DNA from: Methylomonas methanica MC09
Lineage (GTDB): Bacteria; Pseudomonadota; Gammaproteobacteria; Methylococcales; Methylomonadaceae
DNA length: 64,000 nucleotides
Assembly (NCBI RefSeq): GCF_000214665.1
Contig: NC_015572.1
Location: 1,054,001-1,118,000 of the forward strand
Direction: 5' to 3'
Position 1 is the stretch's first letter; each line of letters begins with the position of its first letter. The position numbers were made by a program, and so were the translations under genes. Of this stretch, positions 17,429 through 27,700 are shown piece after piece. A model generated the notes under the pieces. The model was not told where the DNA came from. It searched no databases and was given only the letters and a program-made list of their open reading frames with translations.

Positions 17429-18352
17429 ATGCAGTCATCGTTATTCAACTGGACGCTTAACGCAATTAATCCACAAAATAATGGGTTTACCCCGCCCATG
17501 GATATGCGCGAGGCTATTTCCAGTATTAGAGCGTTGCCGCCATTGCCGGGTAGTGCGGTACGCATCATCAATTTGATTTCGGATCCCAAGGCCGACGTAG
17601 ACAAACTGGCTGAAATTATCGAAATGGATCCGTTGCTGGCCGCGCAAATTATTCGCTGGTCGACTTCGTCGCTATACGGCTATCGCGGCAAAATTTCCAG
17701 CGTGCGCGACGCGATAGTGCGCGTGCTCGGATTTAACTTTGTGCTGGATCTGGCATTAGGGCTGGCGGTGTTGGCACCCTTGCGGGCGCCAAAAGCAGGG
17801 GTAATTGGTACCCGGATGTTCTGGATTCATGCACTGGCCAGTGCCTTGCTAATGAAGAAACTGGCGCAAAAAATGCCGGCCGATTTCAATCTCAATGCGC
17901 AAGAGGTGTTTCTGGCGGCCTTATTGCACAATATCGGCTTTCCGTTGCTGGGACACCAATTTCCCGGTGAATTCGATTATTTAAGTAAATTAATCAATGC
18001 CAACCCCAGTTTATCGATTTATAACCTGGAAACCTTTGCTTTTGGGGTCAATCATACTCAAATCGGTGCCTGGCTGATGAGCGCATGGTCGCTGCCGCGG
18101 CTGATAACCGATGTCGTCTATCATCACCATAATCCCTTTTACCGGGGAGAGCATTGTCAGTTAACGCTGCTGACCTATCTGAACGACTATCTGTTGGGTC
18201 AGATTGGGATCGGTGACGCAGCCAATCAAACTTGTCCTGAAGACCTCTGGAACGTTTTATCCTTGGAGCCGGCCACAGGACTGGAAATCATCGATAGTCT
18301 GCAAGATGAAATCGTCGCCATTACCGATATGGCTGATATGCTTACCCAGTAA
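17429..18352 (+). CDS. HDOD domain protein
   Basis: A 307-residue cytoplasmic protein. The HDOD domain (about residues 25-230) shows the typical ALPPLPGSAVRIINL opening, the phase DPKADVDKLAEIIEMDPLL, and the helical core DAIVRVLGFN. HDOD proteins lack the metal-binding residues of HD hydrolases and act as signalling adaptors, often near chemotaxis, c-di-GMP or regulatory genes. Eight bp after the sigma54 activator, so almost surely in its operon; a functional link between the two is inferred. Confidence 0.85.
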   Translation: MQSSLFNWTLNAINPQNNGFTPPMDMREAISSIRALPPLPGSAVRIINLISDPKADVDKLAEIIEMDPLLAAQIIRWSTSSLYGYRGKISSVRDAIVRVLGFNFVLDLALGLAVLAPLRAPKAGVIGTRMFWIHALASALLMKKLAQKMPADFNLNAQEVFLAALLHNIGFPLLGHQFPGEFDYLSKLINANPSLSIYNLETFAFGVNHTQIGAWLMSAWSLPRLITDVVYHHHNPFYRGEHCQLTLLTYLNDYLLGQIGIGDAANQTCPEDLWNVLSLEPATGLEIIDSLQDEIVAITDMADMLTQ

Positions 18353-18414
18353 AGGCTTGCCGATGCAGTGCGGACGAGCGCATCATTTGCTGTGAGCTAG
18401 CTAATGAGCCTCCC

Positions 18415-19881
18415 ATGAGTGATACGTTTTGTCCCGCTTGTTTAAGTAGCCTGTCCAATTTATCGGTTTGTCCTCAGTGCGGCTGGTATCCGGGCATAGG
18501 CTCAGATGCGCTGTATTTGCCGCCGGGCACAGTCGTGAATCCGCCTTATCAAGTGGCCCGTGTATTGGGGCACGGCGGCTTTGGCATTACCTATCTTGGT
18601 TGGGATGCCAACCTGCAAATCAAGGTGGCTATCAAGGAATATATGCCCCGCGAATTTGCCAGCCGCGATCCGCAAAGCGGGCAGGTATTGGCAAAGGCTG
18701 GCGAGGCCAAGGTGCAATTTTCCGCCGGCCTGAGTCGCTTTCTGGACGAGGCCCGTACTTTGGCCAAATTTCAACAGCACCCCGGCATCGTCTCGGTTTT
18801 ATCTTTTTTCCCCGCTTTCGGCACCGGTTACATGGTAATGGAATATGTGGAAGGCCAGACCTTGAAGGGCTATTTAGACCAACGCGGCCGGTTGAATTGG
18901 ACCCAAACTCTGGATATCTTCATGCAGATCATGGATGCCTTGCGTGCGGTGCATAAGGCAGGATTGTTGCATCGCGATATCGCACCGGACAACATTTACC
19001 TGTGTGGCGATGGACGGGTCAAATTATTGGATTTTGGTGCGGCGCAGACCCGGTTGGTCGGGAATGGACAAACGGGTCGCGCACAGACTGTGTTGGTCAA
19101 GTCCGGGTTTGCTCCGGAAGAACAATATCTGGACGATGGCCGACAAGGCCCCTGGACGGATGTCTATAGCCTGGCGGCCAGCATGTATTTTTGCTTGGCC
19201 GGACAAGCCCCGCAGGATGCCCTGGACAGGCTGAAACAGGATAGCCTCAAGCCTCTGTCGGATTACGGAGTGACGATTCCGCCCCAGGCGGAACTTGTTC
19301 TGCGGGATGCCTTGGCGGTTAGTTCGTTGCAAAGGCCGCAAAGTATTGACGCCTTGCAAAAACGCTTTCTCGATTTACAGCTCAAACCCGCAACCGCTCA
19401 GCCCCCGGCAATTAAATTTACGGATTGCGCGCGGACGACTTCCAAATTATCTGTTCCCGCTAACAGCGGTCCGTCAACCGGCCAAGTTTGGCGGCGGTGG
19501 CCGTTGGTTGGGGGAGGCGTTTTGATTTTGTTTTTGATTGTACTGCTATGGGGAAGGGGGGAGCGCAAACAGAACTCTAATGGAGGCGATTCATTCCCCA
19601 CTGATGCCGCCCCTGGCGAGCCCATTCAGCCGGATTTAAGCCTTCAGCCTGATGATACCAAACTCAATTTACAACGGATAACAGAGCGCCAAGCGGCGGA
19701 AGCGTTAAAACGGCAGCAGGAAGCCGCGCTGCAGCGTTTTGAAGAAAGGCGTCGGCAGGAAACGGCCGCATCGGCGCCCTCGGTCAAGACGACGGATTCT
19801 CAACATTCGGAGCATTTACATAGCATCTGCGCGGAATGGGGCGCTACAATGGAATGCCAAGAGTTAAGAAAAAACCAATAA
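18415..19881 (+). CDS. Membrane Ser/Thr protein kinase with N-terminal zinc ribbon
   Basis: A 488-residue Hanks-type kinase. It begins with a CxxC...CxxC zinc ribbon (Cys6, 9, 19, 22). The kinase domain (about 45-335) has the glycine loop LGHGGFGITYLG, catalytic Lys74 (VAIKEY), HRDIAPDN (His186) and DFG (206-208). A single membrane helix (about 362-380) follows, then a short charged, coiled, presumably periplasmic tail of Gln/Glu/Arg repeats. It heads a kinase, FHA, VWA-FHA and PP2C cluster, so its likely targets are the FHA proteins beside it, with the phosphatase as opposing enzyme. The outside tail could sense an envelope signal. Confidence 0.92.
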   Translation: MSDTFCPACLSSLSNLSVCPQCGWYPGIGSDALYLPPGTVVNPPYQVARVLGHGGFGITYLGWDANLQIKVAIKEYMPREFASRDPQSGQVLAKAGEAKVQFSAGLSRFLDEARTLAKFQQHPGIVSVLSFFPAFGTGYMVMEYVEGQTLKGYLDQRGRLNWTQTLDIFMQIMDALRAVHKAGLLHRDIAPDNIYLCGDGRVKLLDFGAAQTRLVGNGQTGRAQTVLVKSGFAPEEQYLDDGRQGPWTDVYSLAASMYFCLAGQAPQDALDRLKQDSLKPLSDYGVTIPPQAELVLRDALAVSSLQRPQSIDALQKRFLDLQLKPATAQPPAIKFTDCARTTSKLSVPANSGPSTGQVWRRWPLVGGGVLILFLIVLLWGRGERKQNSNGGDSFPTDAAPGEPIQPDLSLQPDDTKLNLQRITERQAAEALKRQQEAALQRFEERRRQETAASAPSVKTTDSQHSEHLHSICAEWGATMECQELRKNQ

Positions 19882-19924
19882 CGCACTATGCTATGAACTC
19901 CATTAAAAGAAAAGGTAGATCGTT

Positions 19925-20488
19925 ATGAAACTGATACGCTGCGAACGCGGCCATTATTACGACGCTCAGCAACATAGCCGCTGCCCTTCTTGCGGTGTAC
20001 CCGGATTGGACGTTTCCGGTACGCAAGGCCAAACCGCACCGAACGAGTCGGATGCCATGGTGACGCAAGTGCGTGGTCAGGCCGGCGCCGTGGCGGATGT
20101 CGGCGTGACGGTGGCGATGGTGCGCAAGAAAATCGGTATCGACCCGGTGGTGGGCTGGTTGGTCTGCATCCAAGGGCCGGAAAAAGGCCGCGATTACCGG
20201 GTGCGTAGCGAGCGCAACGGCATCGGTCGTGGCGCCGACATGGCCATATGCATTAACGGCGATGAAGCCATATCACGTGAAAATCATGCCTATATCAGTT
20301 TTAATCCGCGTAAAGGCAGCTTCAGAATCGCACCGGGCGACGGTCGCGGCATGACCTATTTGAATGGGGAAGAAGTGGATGTGCCCATGCCGTTAAACGC
20401 CTACGATCGTATTGAATTGGGTCAGTCGCACCTGTTGTTTGTGCCGCTGTGCGGAGAAAAGTTTAGCTGGGAAAGCGGGGAGGAATAA
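19925..20488 (+). CDS. FHA domain protein with N-terminal zinc-binding motif
   Basis: A 187-residue cytoplasmic protein. The first 25 residues carry Cys6, His10, Cys20 and Cys23 (CERGH...CPSCG), a likely zinc knuckle echoing the ribbon of the kinase upstream. A central linker leads to an FHA fold (about 80-175) with the usual IGRG and S-R-E-N-H phosphothreonine-binding elements and a later 'YLNGEEV' strand. FHA domains bind phosphothreonine, here presumably on the kinase or its targets. Four bp before the VWA-FHA gene, so translation is probably coupled. Confidence 0.88.
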   Translation: MKLIRCERGHYYDAQQHSRCPSCGVPGLDVSGTQGQTAPNESDAMVTQVRGQAGAVADVGVTVAMVRKKIGIDPVVGWLVCIQGPEKGRDYRVRSERNGIGRGADMAICINGDEAISRENHAYISFNPRKGSFRIAPGDGRGMTYLNGEEVDVPMPLNAYDRIELGQSHLLFVPLCGEKFSWESGEE

Positions 20489-20491
20489 ATC

Positions 20492-21898
20492 ATGCGGTAT
20501 TTCGCAGTGTTTTTATTGGGGCTTGTTTGCGGATTGGCGCGGGCCCAGGAAGTGGACGATTTGCGCCTGATTCAGGCCCATGTGCATTTACCGAGCTTGC
20601 AGCTTTGGTTAAATCTACCGGCGGATACCCCGATAGAGCGGGAGCAGTTCAATGTCAGCGTGGGGCAGCATCCGGCCAAAGTGTATGCCATTGAACCGTT
20701 TCTAAAGACTAAGGAAGGCGTGGGCTATATTTTTTTGGTGGATATTTCCAAATCTTTGAAAAGCCGGCAACTGGTGCAAATTAAACGCTCTTTGCACCGC
20801 TGGCTGGAAGGTATGGGGCCTTACGATCAGGCGGCTTTGATTACCTTTGGCCATGAGGTGACCCATAGTCAGGAATTTACCACCGACCGCTTCAGGTTGG
20901 ACAATGCGATCGGCTTGTTGGCGGCCATGGATATGGAAACCAGTTTGTACCACGGCTTGCTGGAGGCGATTAGTTTAGGGCGTACGCAAGCGCCCGGTCT
21001 ACCGAGTCGGCGGGCGATAGTGGTATTGAGCGACGGTATCGACGACAGCCTGGGTGGTGTGTCGGTGGAAGAAGTGTTCAAACAGAGCAATGAATATCGG
21101 GTGCCGATTTACAGCATCGGTTTCGCCGTCCCGCCTATCAACGATGCCAAACGTGAAGGCCTGAAAGTGCTGGGTATGCTGTCGCGCCAATCGGGCGGAT
21201 ATTTTGTGCAAGCCGACCCGGAACATCTGGATAATGCGTATGAAAAACAACACCAATTAATCACTCAGGCTTACCGCTTGCGCATCGATTGCCCGGACTG
21301 CGTGGCTGACGGGCAGTTACAGCACATCGACTTAACCTGGAGCAATGGGGAAAGAACTTTGAACGACGGTTTTGACATGCGCTTACTGCCGCAAAAAGTC
21401 GCAGTAGGTCACCCCCATACACCGCCGCCCGCGGAGCAGGATGCAGGTTGGTCCGTATTGATATTCGCGGTAGCCGTATTGGCGTTCTTTGTGGGGCTGG
21501 CTCTGGTTTACCGGCAACGTCTGGCGCAACCGAAACCAAGCGCCGAACAGATGACCGTGAGTCCGCCCGCCGCTGACACGGTCTCAAAATCCGCCGCAGG
21601 CCTTGCCGTGACGTTGACCGTGGTGGCAGGAGTACAAAAGGGCCGGGTTTATCAATTAAATGTTGCCGAACGCGCCACACTGGGACGGGCCGGTAATTGC
21701 GACTTAAATCTGGATGACGATGTCGAAATCTCCAATCAACACACGCTGTTGCAATTTAATAACGGCAAATTGAGTGCCCGCGATTTGAATTCCACCAACG
21801 GTACCTTGGTCAACGGCGTGCCTATTCATAACGATTATCCCTTGCGTGCCGGTGATTTATTACTGTTGGGGCGCACCGAACTACGGGTCGAATTTTGA
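20492..21898 (+). CDS. Membrane protein with periplasmic VWA domain and cytoplasmic FHA domain
   Basis: A 468-residue bridge protein. It has a signal peptide (1-18), then a von Willebrand A domain (about 75-255) with a metal-ion adhesion motif DISKS (84-88) and a later VVLSDGIDDS. One membrane helix (about 312-335) leads to a cytoplasmic C-terminal FHA domain (about 365-468; LGRAGNCDLNLDD, ISNQH, NSTNGTLVNG). This topology would let a periplasmic ligand talk to phosphothreonine signalling inside. It overlaps the phosphatase gene by one base. The ligand of the VWA domain is unknown. Confidence 0.88.
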   Translation: MRYFAVFLLGLVCGLARAQEVDDLRLIQAHVHLPSLQLWLNLPADTPIEREQFNVSVGQHPAKVYAIEPFLKTKEGVGYIFLVDISKSLKSRQLVQIKRSLHRWLEGMGPYDQAALITFGHEVTHSQEFTTDRFRLDNAIGLLAAMDMETSLYHGLLEAISLGRTQAPGLPSRRAIVVLSDGIDDSLGGVSVEEVFKQSNEYRVPIYSIGFAVPPINDAKREGLKVLGMLSRQSGGYFVQADPEHLDNAYEKQHQLITQAYRLRIDCPDCVADGQLQHIDLTWSNGERTLNDGFDMRLLPQKVAVGHPHTPPPAEQDAGWSVLIFAVAVLAFFVGLALVYRQRLAQPKPSAEQMTVSPPAADTVSKSAAGLAVTLTVVAGVQKGRVYQLNVAERATLGRAGNCDLNLDDDVEISNQHTLLQFNNGKLSARDLNSTNGTLVNGVPIHNDYPLRAGDLLLLGRTELRVEF

Positions 21899-22728
21899 TG
21901 ATGGAGGTTGTCCCCGGTAATGCCAGTCACATCGGGCAGCGCCAGCAACAGCAGGATGCTTTTGCTTTTTCGGATTTTGCCGATGCCGAATTTGTTGCAC
22001 ATGGCGGTTATTTGGCGGTGGTCGCCGACGGAATAGGCGGCTTGCTAAATGGGGCGCAAGCCGCCAATATAGCGGTAACGGAAATGGTCAGCCGCTATTT
22101 GGCAAAATCAACCGTTCATGCCGTGGATCACGCTTTGGATCAAGCGTTGGATATGGCCAATCAGGCGGTTTTGGACGCCGGGCATTGGTACAACAGTTTC
22201 CGCGAAATGGGCACTACGCTGGTTGCGGCCGTCATTCATCAAGGTCATTTGTATTGGCGGGCTGTTGGCGACAGCCATTTGTATTTATACCGGGACGGAC
22301 GTTTAAGCCAGCTGAACGCCGACCATAATTTTGCCAGGCAGTTACAAGCGCAAGTTAACGAGGGTTTGATTAGTCAAGACCAGGCCGATAATCATCCTCA
22401 TCGTCTGGCATTGGAGTATTACCTCGGCTTACCTTATTTACCGGAAGTAGAGCGGAATTCAAATCCTTTGCTGTTACAAGCCAACGACAGGGTGTTGCTC
22501 TGTTCCGACGGTATTGACGGGGTGTTGTCGGCAGATGAAGTTATTGCTTGTTTAGCGGAAATGCCTATGCGGGCCGCACAGCGCTTAGTGGATGCAGCTT
22601 TGGAAAAACAGCAGGCGGGCCAGGATAACCTGACAGCGGTTATATTGGGATATCAAGTGCAAGACGTAGCGGTTAGTAAAAAGTCAAAGCGTAAGTTTAA
22701 AAATCCCTGGTTGATTTTCAGCGCTTAG
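21898..22728 (+). CDS. PP2C-family Ser/Thr protein phosphatase
   Basis: A 276-residue metal-dependent phosphatase. The PP2C landmarks are present: GQRQQQQDAF with an early metal Asp, the VVADGIGG block, MGTT...AVIHQGHLYWRAVGDSHLYLYR, LLCSDGIDGVL and a final QDNLTAVIL. It should remove phosphates placed by the kinase at the start of the cluster. Start set at the ATG overlapping the previous stop codon; a second ATG follows directly. Soluble, cytoplasmic. Confidence 0.9.
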   Translation: MMEVVPGNASHIGQRQQQQDAFAFSDFADAEFVAHGGYLAVVADGIGGLLNGAQAANIAVTEMVSRYLAKSTVHAVDHALDQALDMANQAVLDAGHWYNSFREMGTTLVAAVIHQGHLYWRAVGDSHLYLYRDGRLSQLNADHNFARQLQAQVNEGLISQDQADNHPHRLALEYYLGLPYLPEVERNSNPLLLQANDRVLLCSDGIDGVLSADEVIACLAEMPMRAAQRLVDAALEKQQAGQDNLTAVILGYQVQDVAVSKKSKRKFKNPWLIFSA

Positions 22729-22884
22729 GTGTTGATTGCTACCGGTTTATCAGACATTTTTATTTTCTTGGTTTGCCCGGAAGTAACGTCGAATTCATAT
22801 TGTTTTACGCAAGATAGCCATGGAATTGCGAGGTTGTAAAATGATTGTTCCGATTAAAAAAGTAATTTAAGAGCCGAGGTGATT

Positions 22885-24423
22885 GTGAAAGGCCGGTTTG
22901 GCAAGCAATATCGGAATGGATTCGACGGTTCGATCAAAAAGCTTACGCTGATTTTTCTGGGTGCTACGGCCGTTTGGTTTTTGGTAATAGAGCTTTTACT
23001 GATCCGGCTGATATCCGACCCGGTCCGCTGGTACTGGTTAAATATTGCCAAGGATATCGGCTTTATCGTGCTGGGTGCCGGATTGTTTTTTGCATTGCTT
23101 CGGCACTACGTAAACGAACAAAGCAAATGTATTTCTGAATTGGCGCAAAGCGAGGAGAGTCTGCACCGTATTTTGGCCGGTAGTCAGTTGGGTTTCTGGG
23201 ACGGGAATCTGTTAACGGGCGAAGTCAAGCGAAACGCGATTTGGGCGGAAATGTTGGGATATAGCTTGGACGATATAGCGTTCAACACTCAGCAGTGGAG
23301 CGATTTTGTGCATCCGGACGACAGAGAGGCGGCTTGGGAATCGATTCACGCCGTTCTGGAGGGGCGGACGGAAGAACATCAGATGATTTACCGGATGCGG
23401 ACTCGGGAGGGCGGATATAAATGGATACTGGATCGTGCCCGAGTCACTCGGCGGGATGCGCATGGCAACCCCATACGCATGAGCGGTACTCATAGTGATG
23501 TCACCAAACTGAAAGTGGCGGAAGAAGCCTTAAAAAACAGTGAAGAACGCTTCCGGCGCATTTTTGAAACCACGGGTGTGGGGATGTCGCAAGAGGGATT
23601 GGATGGGCGGTTTTTGCTGGTTAACGATACGTTTTGCCATGTAACCGGTTACAGTAGGGAAGAGCTGCTGAACCAGAAAAAAAACTTTCAATCGCTCACG
23701 CATCCCGACGACCTGCCGATTCAACTGCAATTGCTTGAGAGGTTTTGCCAAGGCGAAATCAATCGCTACGATATTGAAAAACGCTATATCCGTAAAGATG
23801 GCTCTGTCGCCTGGGTGAAATTATCCATTGCCTTGCTGAAAGACTCGGACGATAACCCCATGAGCTTAATCGTAGCCACCCAGGACATTACCCGCTTGAA
23901 GGGGCTGCAACAGGAATTGGAATTACGGGCGCATATCGATTATTTAACCGAAATCCCCAACCGCCGTTACTTCATGGAGTTGGCCGAGCATGAATTGGCC
24001 AGAGCACAACGGTATGGCAACGACGTCGCTATCTTAATGTTGGATATCGACTATTTTAAACAGGTCAACGACCAGTACGGGCACAAGGCGGGCGATAAAG
24101 TCTTGCATAAAATCGCTAACATCATGCAGGGTATGCTGCGTGAAGTGGATATTTTGGGGCGTCTTGGCGGTGAGGAATTCGCCATCGTATTGCCGCAAAC
24201 CAATCGGGCTATGGCCATGGAAGTTGCCGAACGGTTACGAAGTCGCGTTGCGGACACGGTCTTGATGCTGGATGACGGTATTTCCTTAAGCATAACGCTG
24301 TCTATAGGCGTGGCCATGATGACACCGCAGCTTGTCGACCTGGATTCGGTGATAGGTCAGGCGGATAAAGGCTTATATCAAGCAAAAGCCGGGGGGCGCA
24401 ATAACGTGGTGTTCAGCGCTTGA
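22885..24423 (+). CDS. Membrane PAS-PAS-GGDEF diguanylate cyclase
   Basis: A 512-residue inner-membrane enzyme making c-di-GMP. Two membrane helices lie in the first 80 residues, then two PAS/PAC units (about 95-220 and 225-345) and a GGDEF domain (about 350-510). The active site is GGEEF with an RxxD inhibitory motif (REVD) five residues before it, so it looks active and feedback-regulated. Start chosen at the GTG five bases after GAGG; an upstream in-frame GTG overlaps that ribosome binding site. Not obviously part of the kinase cluster, from which about 150 bp separate it. Confidence 0.9.
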   Translation: MKGRFGKQYRNGFDGSIKKLTLIFLGATAVWFLVIELLLIRLISDPVRWYWLNIAKDIGFIVLGAGLFFALLRHYVNEQSKCISELAQSEESLHRILAGSQLGFWDGNLLTGEVKRNAIWAEMLGYSLDDIAFNTQQWSDFVHPDDREAAWESIHAVLEGRTEEHQMIYRMRTREGGYKWILDRARVTRRDAHGNPIRMSGTHSDVTKLKVAEEALKNSEERFRRIFETTGVGMSQEGLDGRFLLVNDTFCHVTGYSREELLNQKKNFQSLTHPDDLPIQLQLLERFCQGEINRYDIEKRYIRKDGSVAWVKLSIALLKDSDDNPMSLIVATQDITRLKGLQQELELRAHIDYLTEIPNRRYFMELAEHELARAQRYGNDVAILMLDIDYFKQVNDQYGHKAGDKVLHKIANIMQGMLREVDILGRLGGEEFAIVLPQTNRAMAMEVAERLRSRVADTVLMLDDGISLSITLSIGVAMMTPQLVDLDSVIGQADKGLYQAKAGGRNNVVFSA

Positions 24424-24434
24424 TCCGGTAATCG

Positions 24435-24761
24435 CTATCCCAAATTGTCGCCCCTCTCGCCGCTGCTGATCCGCCCGCCTTCCAAACTGTCGATGATATA
24501 CACTTTGCCGTCGCCGTGATGGCCGCTGTGGGCGACCCGCATGATGGTCTGGAATATGGTTTCAACCAGTTCGTCGGGGGCAAAAATTTCCAGTCGGGTG
24601 CGTGCCAAGAAGGGTTTATAGTCCTGAATATGGTCGGTGTGCTCACGTCCGAACCCTTCGCATTCGCTGACGCTCATACCCGGAAACCCCGTAATTTCCA
24701 TTAAAGCCAGGGTGATTTGATTGAGTTTATGCGGTTGAATATAGGCGCGTATTTCTTTCAT
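24435..24761 (-). CDS. PII-like protein of a metal-efflux operon
   Basis: A 108-residue PII-superfamily protein, last gene of the RND operon, 8 bp after the pump gene. The opening MKEIRAYIQPHKLNQI and the closing GKVYIIDSLEGGRISSGERG match the PII fold and its nucleotide-binding end. The T-loop region (GREHTDHIQDY) lacks the uridylylated Tyr context of GlnB/GlnK and is His-rich. It fits the known PII subgroup encoded beside heavy-metal RND pumps. Inference: it tunes the pump or its transcription to metal or nucleotide status; no such role is proved by sequence. Confidence 0.82.
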   Translation of the reverse strand: MKEIRAYIQPHKLNQITLALMEITGFPGMSVSECEGFGREHTDHIQDYKPFLARTRLEIFAPDELVETIFQTIMRVAHSGHHGDGKVYIIDSLEGGRISSGERGDNLG

Positions 24762-24769
24762 GACAATCC

Positions 24770-27700
24770 TTAGGGCTCGTTGGCTTCGGCGAAATAGCGG
24801 TATAACGCCGGTAATAAGGTTAAGGTCAACAGCGTGGCCGTAATCAGTCCGCCGATAATCACCACGGCAAAAGGTTTGGCGGTCTCCGAACCGACGCTGG
24901 TGGATAATGCCGCCGGTAATAAACCCAGCATGGCCATCAATGCCGTCATCACCACCGGCCGCAAACGGCTGACGGAGCCGTTAACGATGGCATCGTGCAA
25001 GGGCTGCCCTTCCCGGCGCAACTTGTTTAATTGCGAGACTAAAATCACCCCGTTTTGTACCGCGATACCAAACAGGGCTATGAAGCCAACGGCTGCGGAG
25101 ACACTGAGGTTGATGCCGGTAACCAGCAAAATCAGAATACCGCCTATCATCGCAAACGGCACGTTCATGACGATCAGCAAGGCGTTTTTTACGGACATGA
25201 AGGCCCAAAACAACAACACGAAAATCAGCCCCAAGCTGATCGGTACGATAACCTCCAGGCGTTTCATGGCGCGTTGTTGGTTTTCGAACTGTCCGCTCCA
25301 GACGATATGGTAGCCCGGCGGCAAATCCACCTGTGCGGCCACTTTTTGCTGGGCTTCGGCGACAAAGCTGCCTTGGTCGCGGTCGATCAGATTGCACTTG
25401 ATGGCAATCCGGCGCATGTTATCTTCCCGGCTGATACGGGAAGCGCCCTGGTTGATTTTGATGCTGGCCAGCTCGGATAATGGTATCCGTTGGCCGCCAG
25501 GCGATTCCACAGTCAAGTTTTCCAACGCGGCTACCGAATTTCGGGCGTTTTCTTCATAGCGCAAAGTTATGTCAAAGCGTTGTTCGCCCTCTAAAAATTG
25601 CGACGCCGCCTTGCCGCCCATGCCGATTTCCATCACCCGTTCCACATCGGCGACATTGATGCCGTAGCGCGAGACCTTAGTCCTGTCGATGTCGACGATC
25701 GCCTGCGCCAGACCGGCCTGTTGTTCGGCGGCCACGTCGGTCGCGCCCTGAATGGACGCCAGAATATGGGTGATTTGATTCGCCCGGTCCTGCAGGGTTT
25801 GCAAATCGCTGCCGAAAACCTTGACGGCGATTTCGCCTTTGACCCCGGAAATAGCCTCCTCGACGTTGTCCTGAATCACTTGCGAAAAGTTGGTCAAAAT
25901 TCCCGGAAAGATAGACAGAGTCTGATCCATGGCTTTGATCAGATCGTCTTTATTCTGGTAACGCCAGGTGTTTTTGGGGTTCAGGTCGATCAGCACTTCC
26001 AGATTATTGAAGCCTTTGGGGTCGGTGCCGTCTTCCGGCCTGCCCAGTTGGGTCAGCACCATTTTGGCTTCGGAAAAGGTTTCCAGCTTCTCCCGCACCT
26101 TGCGTTCAAGTGCCTTGGCGGTGGTCAGGGATACCGGCGTCGGCAAGGTAATGGTCAGCCAGATATTGCCTTCGTCCAGTTTGGGCATGAATTCGGTGCC
26201 GATCAGCGTCACCGAGGTAAAGCTCAATAACAGCGCAGTGACGGCAGAAATGAATACTCCGCGCGCGCGTTTCAATACCCATTCCAAGATCAGCCTATAA
26301 CGGCGTTCCATGGCCTCGACCAGTGGATTATGTTTTTCGGCAATTTTCGGGCCCAGCAAATAGGTCAGCATGGCCGGCACAAAAGTCAAACTGAACAGCA
26401 TAGATGCCACCAAGGCAAAACTGAGGGTAAAGGCCATGGGGGAAAAGATTTTCGCTTCGACGCGCTGAAACGTGAAAATCGGCAAGAAGGCAATGATAAT
26501 GATGGCTTTGGAAAACAGAATCGGTCGGCCCATTTCGGTGGCGGTCGTTAGCAAGGATTGCCGCAAATGCCGGTCGTCGACGCCGCGTTTCAAATCCATC
26601 GTGACTTGTACCATTACTGCTTCCACCAGCACCACGGCACTGTCGACGATAATCCCGAAGTCTATGGCGCCCAGCGATATCAGGTTAGCGGAAATACCGT
26701 TCAGATCGACCAGGATAAAGGCGAACAGCAACGACAACGGAATGATCAGCGTTACCAGCAAGGCTGCCAAAAATCGCCGCAAGAATACCAGCAGGATAAT
26801 CATGATCAACACCGCGCCTTCGATCATGTTGTGTTCCACTGTATGCACGGTGTGGCCGACCAGGATCGTGCGATCGTAGATGGGCGTTATTTTTACCCCG
26901 GGCGATAAGCCGAACTCGTTAAGCTCCTGGATTTTCTGTTTGACGCCGCTCAAAACCTCGACTGCATCGCGGCCTTTGATTAACAACACGATGCCTTCGA
27001 CGATATCGTCGCGTTGATTCATGGCCACGATCCCGGTGCGCGGCTGCGGGCCAATGCTGATATCGGCCACGTCTTTGATGCGTATCGGTACGCCGTCATG
27101 GGTATCTACCACGATCTCGCCTATTTCAGCGGCGGATTTCAATAAGCCCACCCCACGGACTACCAAGGCCTCGTCGCCCTGTTCTATATAGCCGCCGCCG
27201 GTATTGGTGTTATTAGCGGCGATGGCATCAAACATTTGATTGAGGGAGATATTGTAATTTTTCAGGCGATCCGGTTTGGCGGCAACCTTGTATTCCTTTA
27301 TGCCGCCGCCGTAGGACACTACATCGGCCACGCCTTGTACCGTGCGCAGACGCGGCTCGATCACCCAATCCTGCAAGGCACGCTGTTCCACCAGCGGCAG
27401 GTGTTTGGCATCGATCACGTAGCGCAATATCTCGCCGACACCGGTCGACAGCGGTCCCAGTTGTGGTTTGGTATCGTCCGGAATATCGGCATTCTGCAGG
27501 CGTTCCAACACTTGCTGACGAGAGAAATAATCCTCTGCGTCGTCGTCGAATGTCAGCGTGACCACCGACAAGCCGAAAATGGATACCGAACGCATGTTGA
27601 GCAAATGCGGCAAACCGTTCATTTCCCGCTCTATGGGCAGGGAAACCAGTTTTTCGACTTCCTCCGGGGCTTGACCGGGATATTGGGTCACCACTTGCAC

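Noticed and set aside
18415..22728. Part of a type VI secretion locus
   Set aside because: Kinase, FHA and phosphatase fit, but no tss, vgrG or clpV genes occur on either side in the window.
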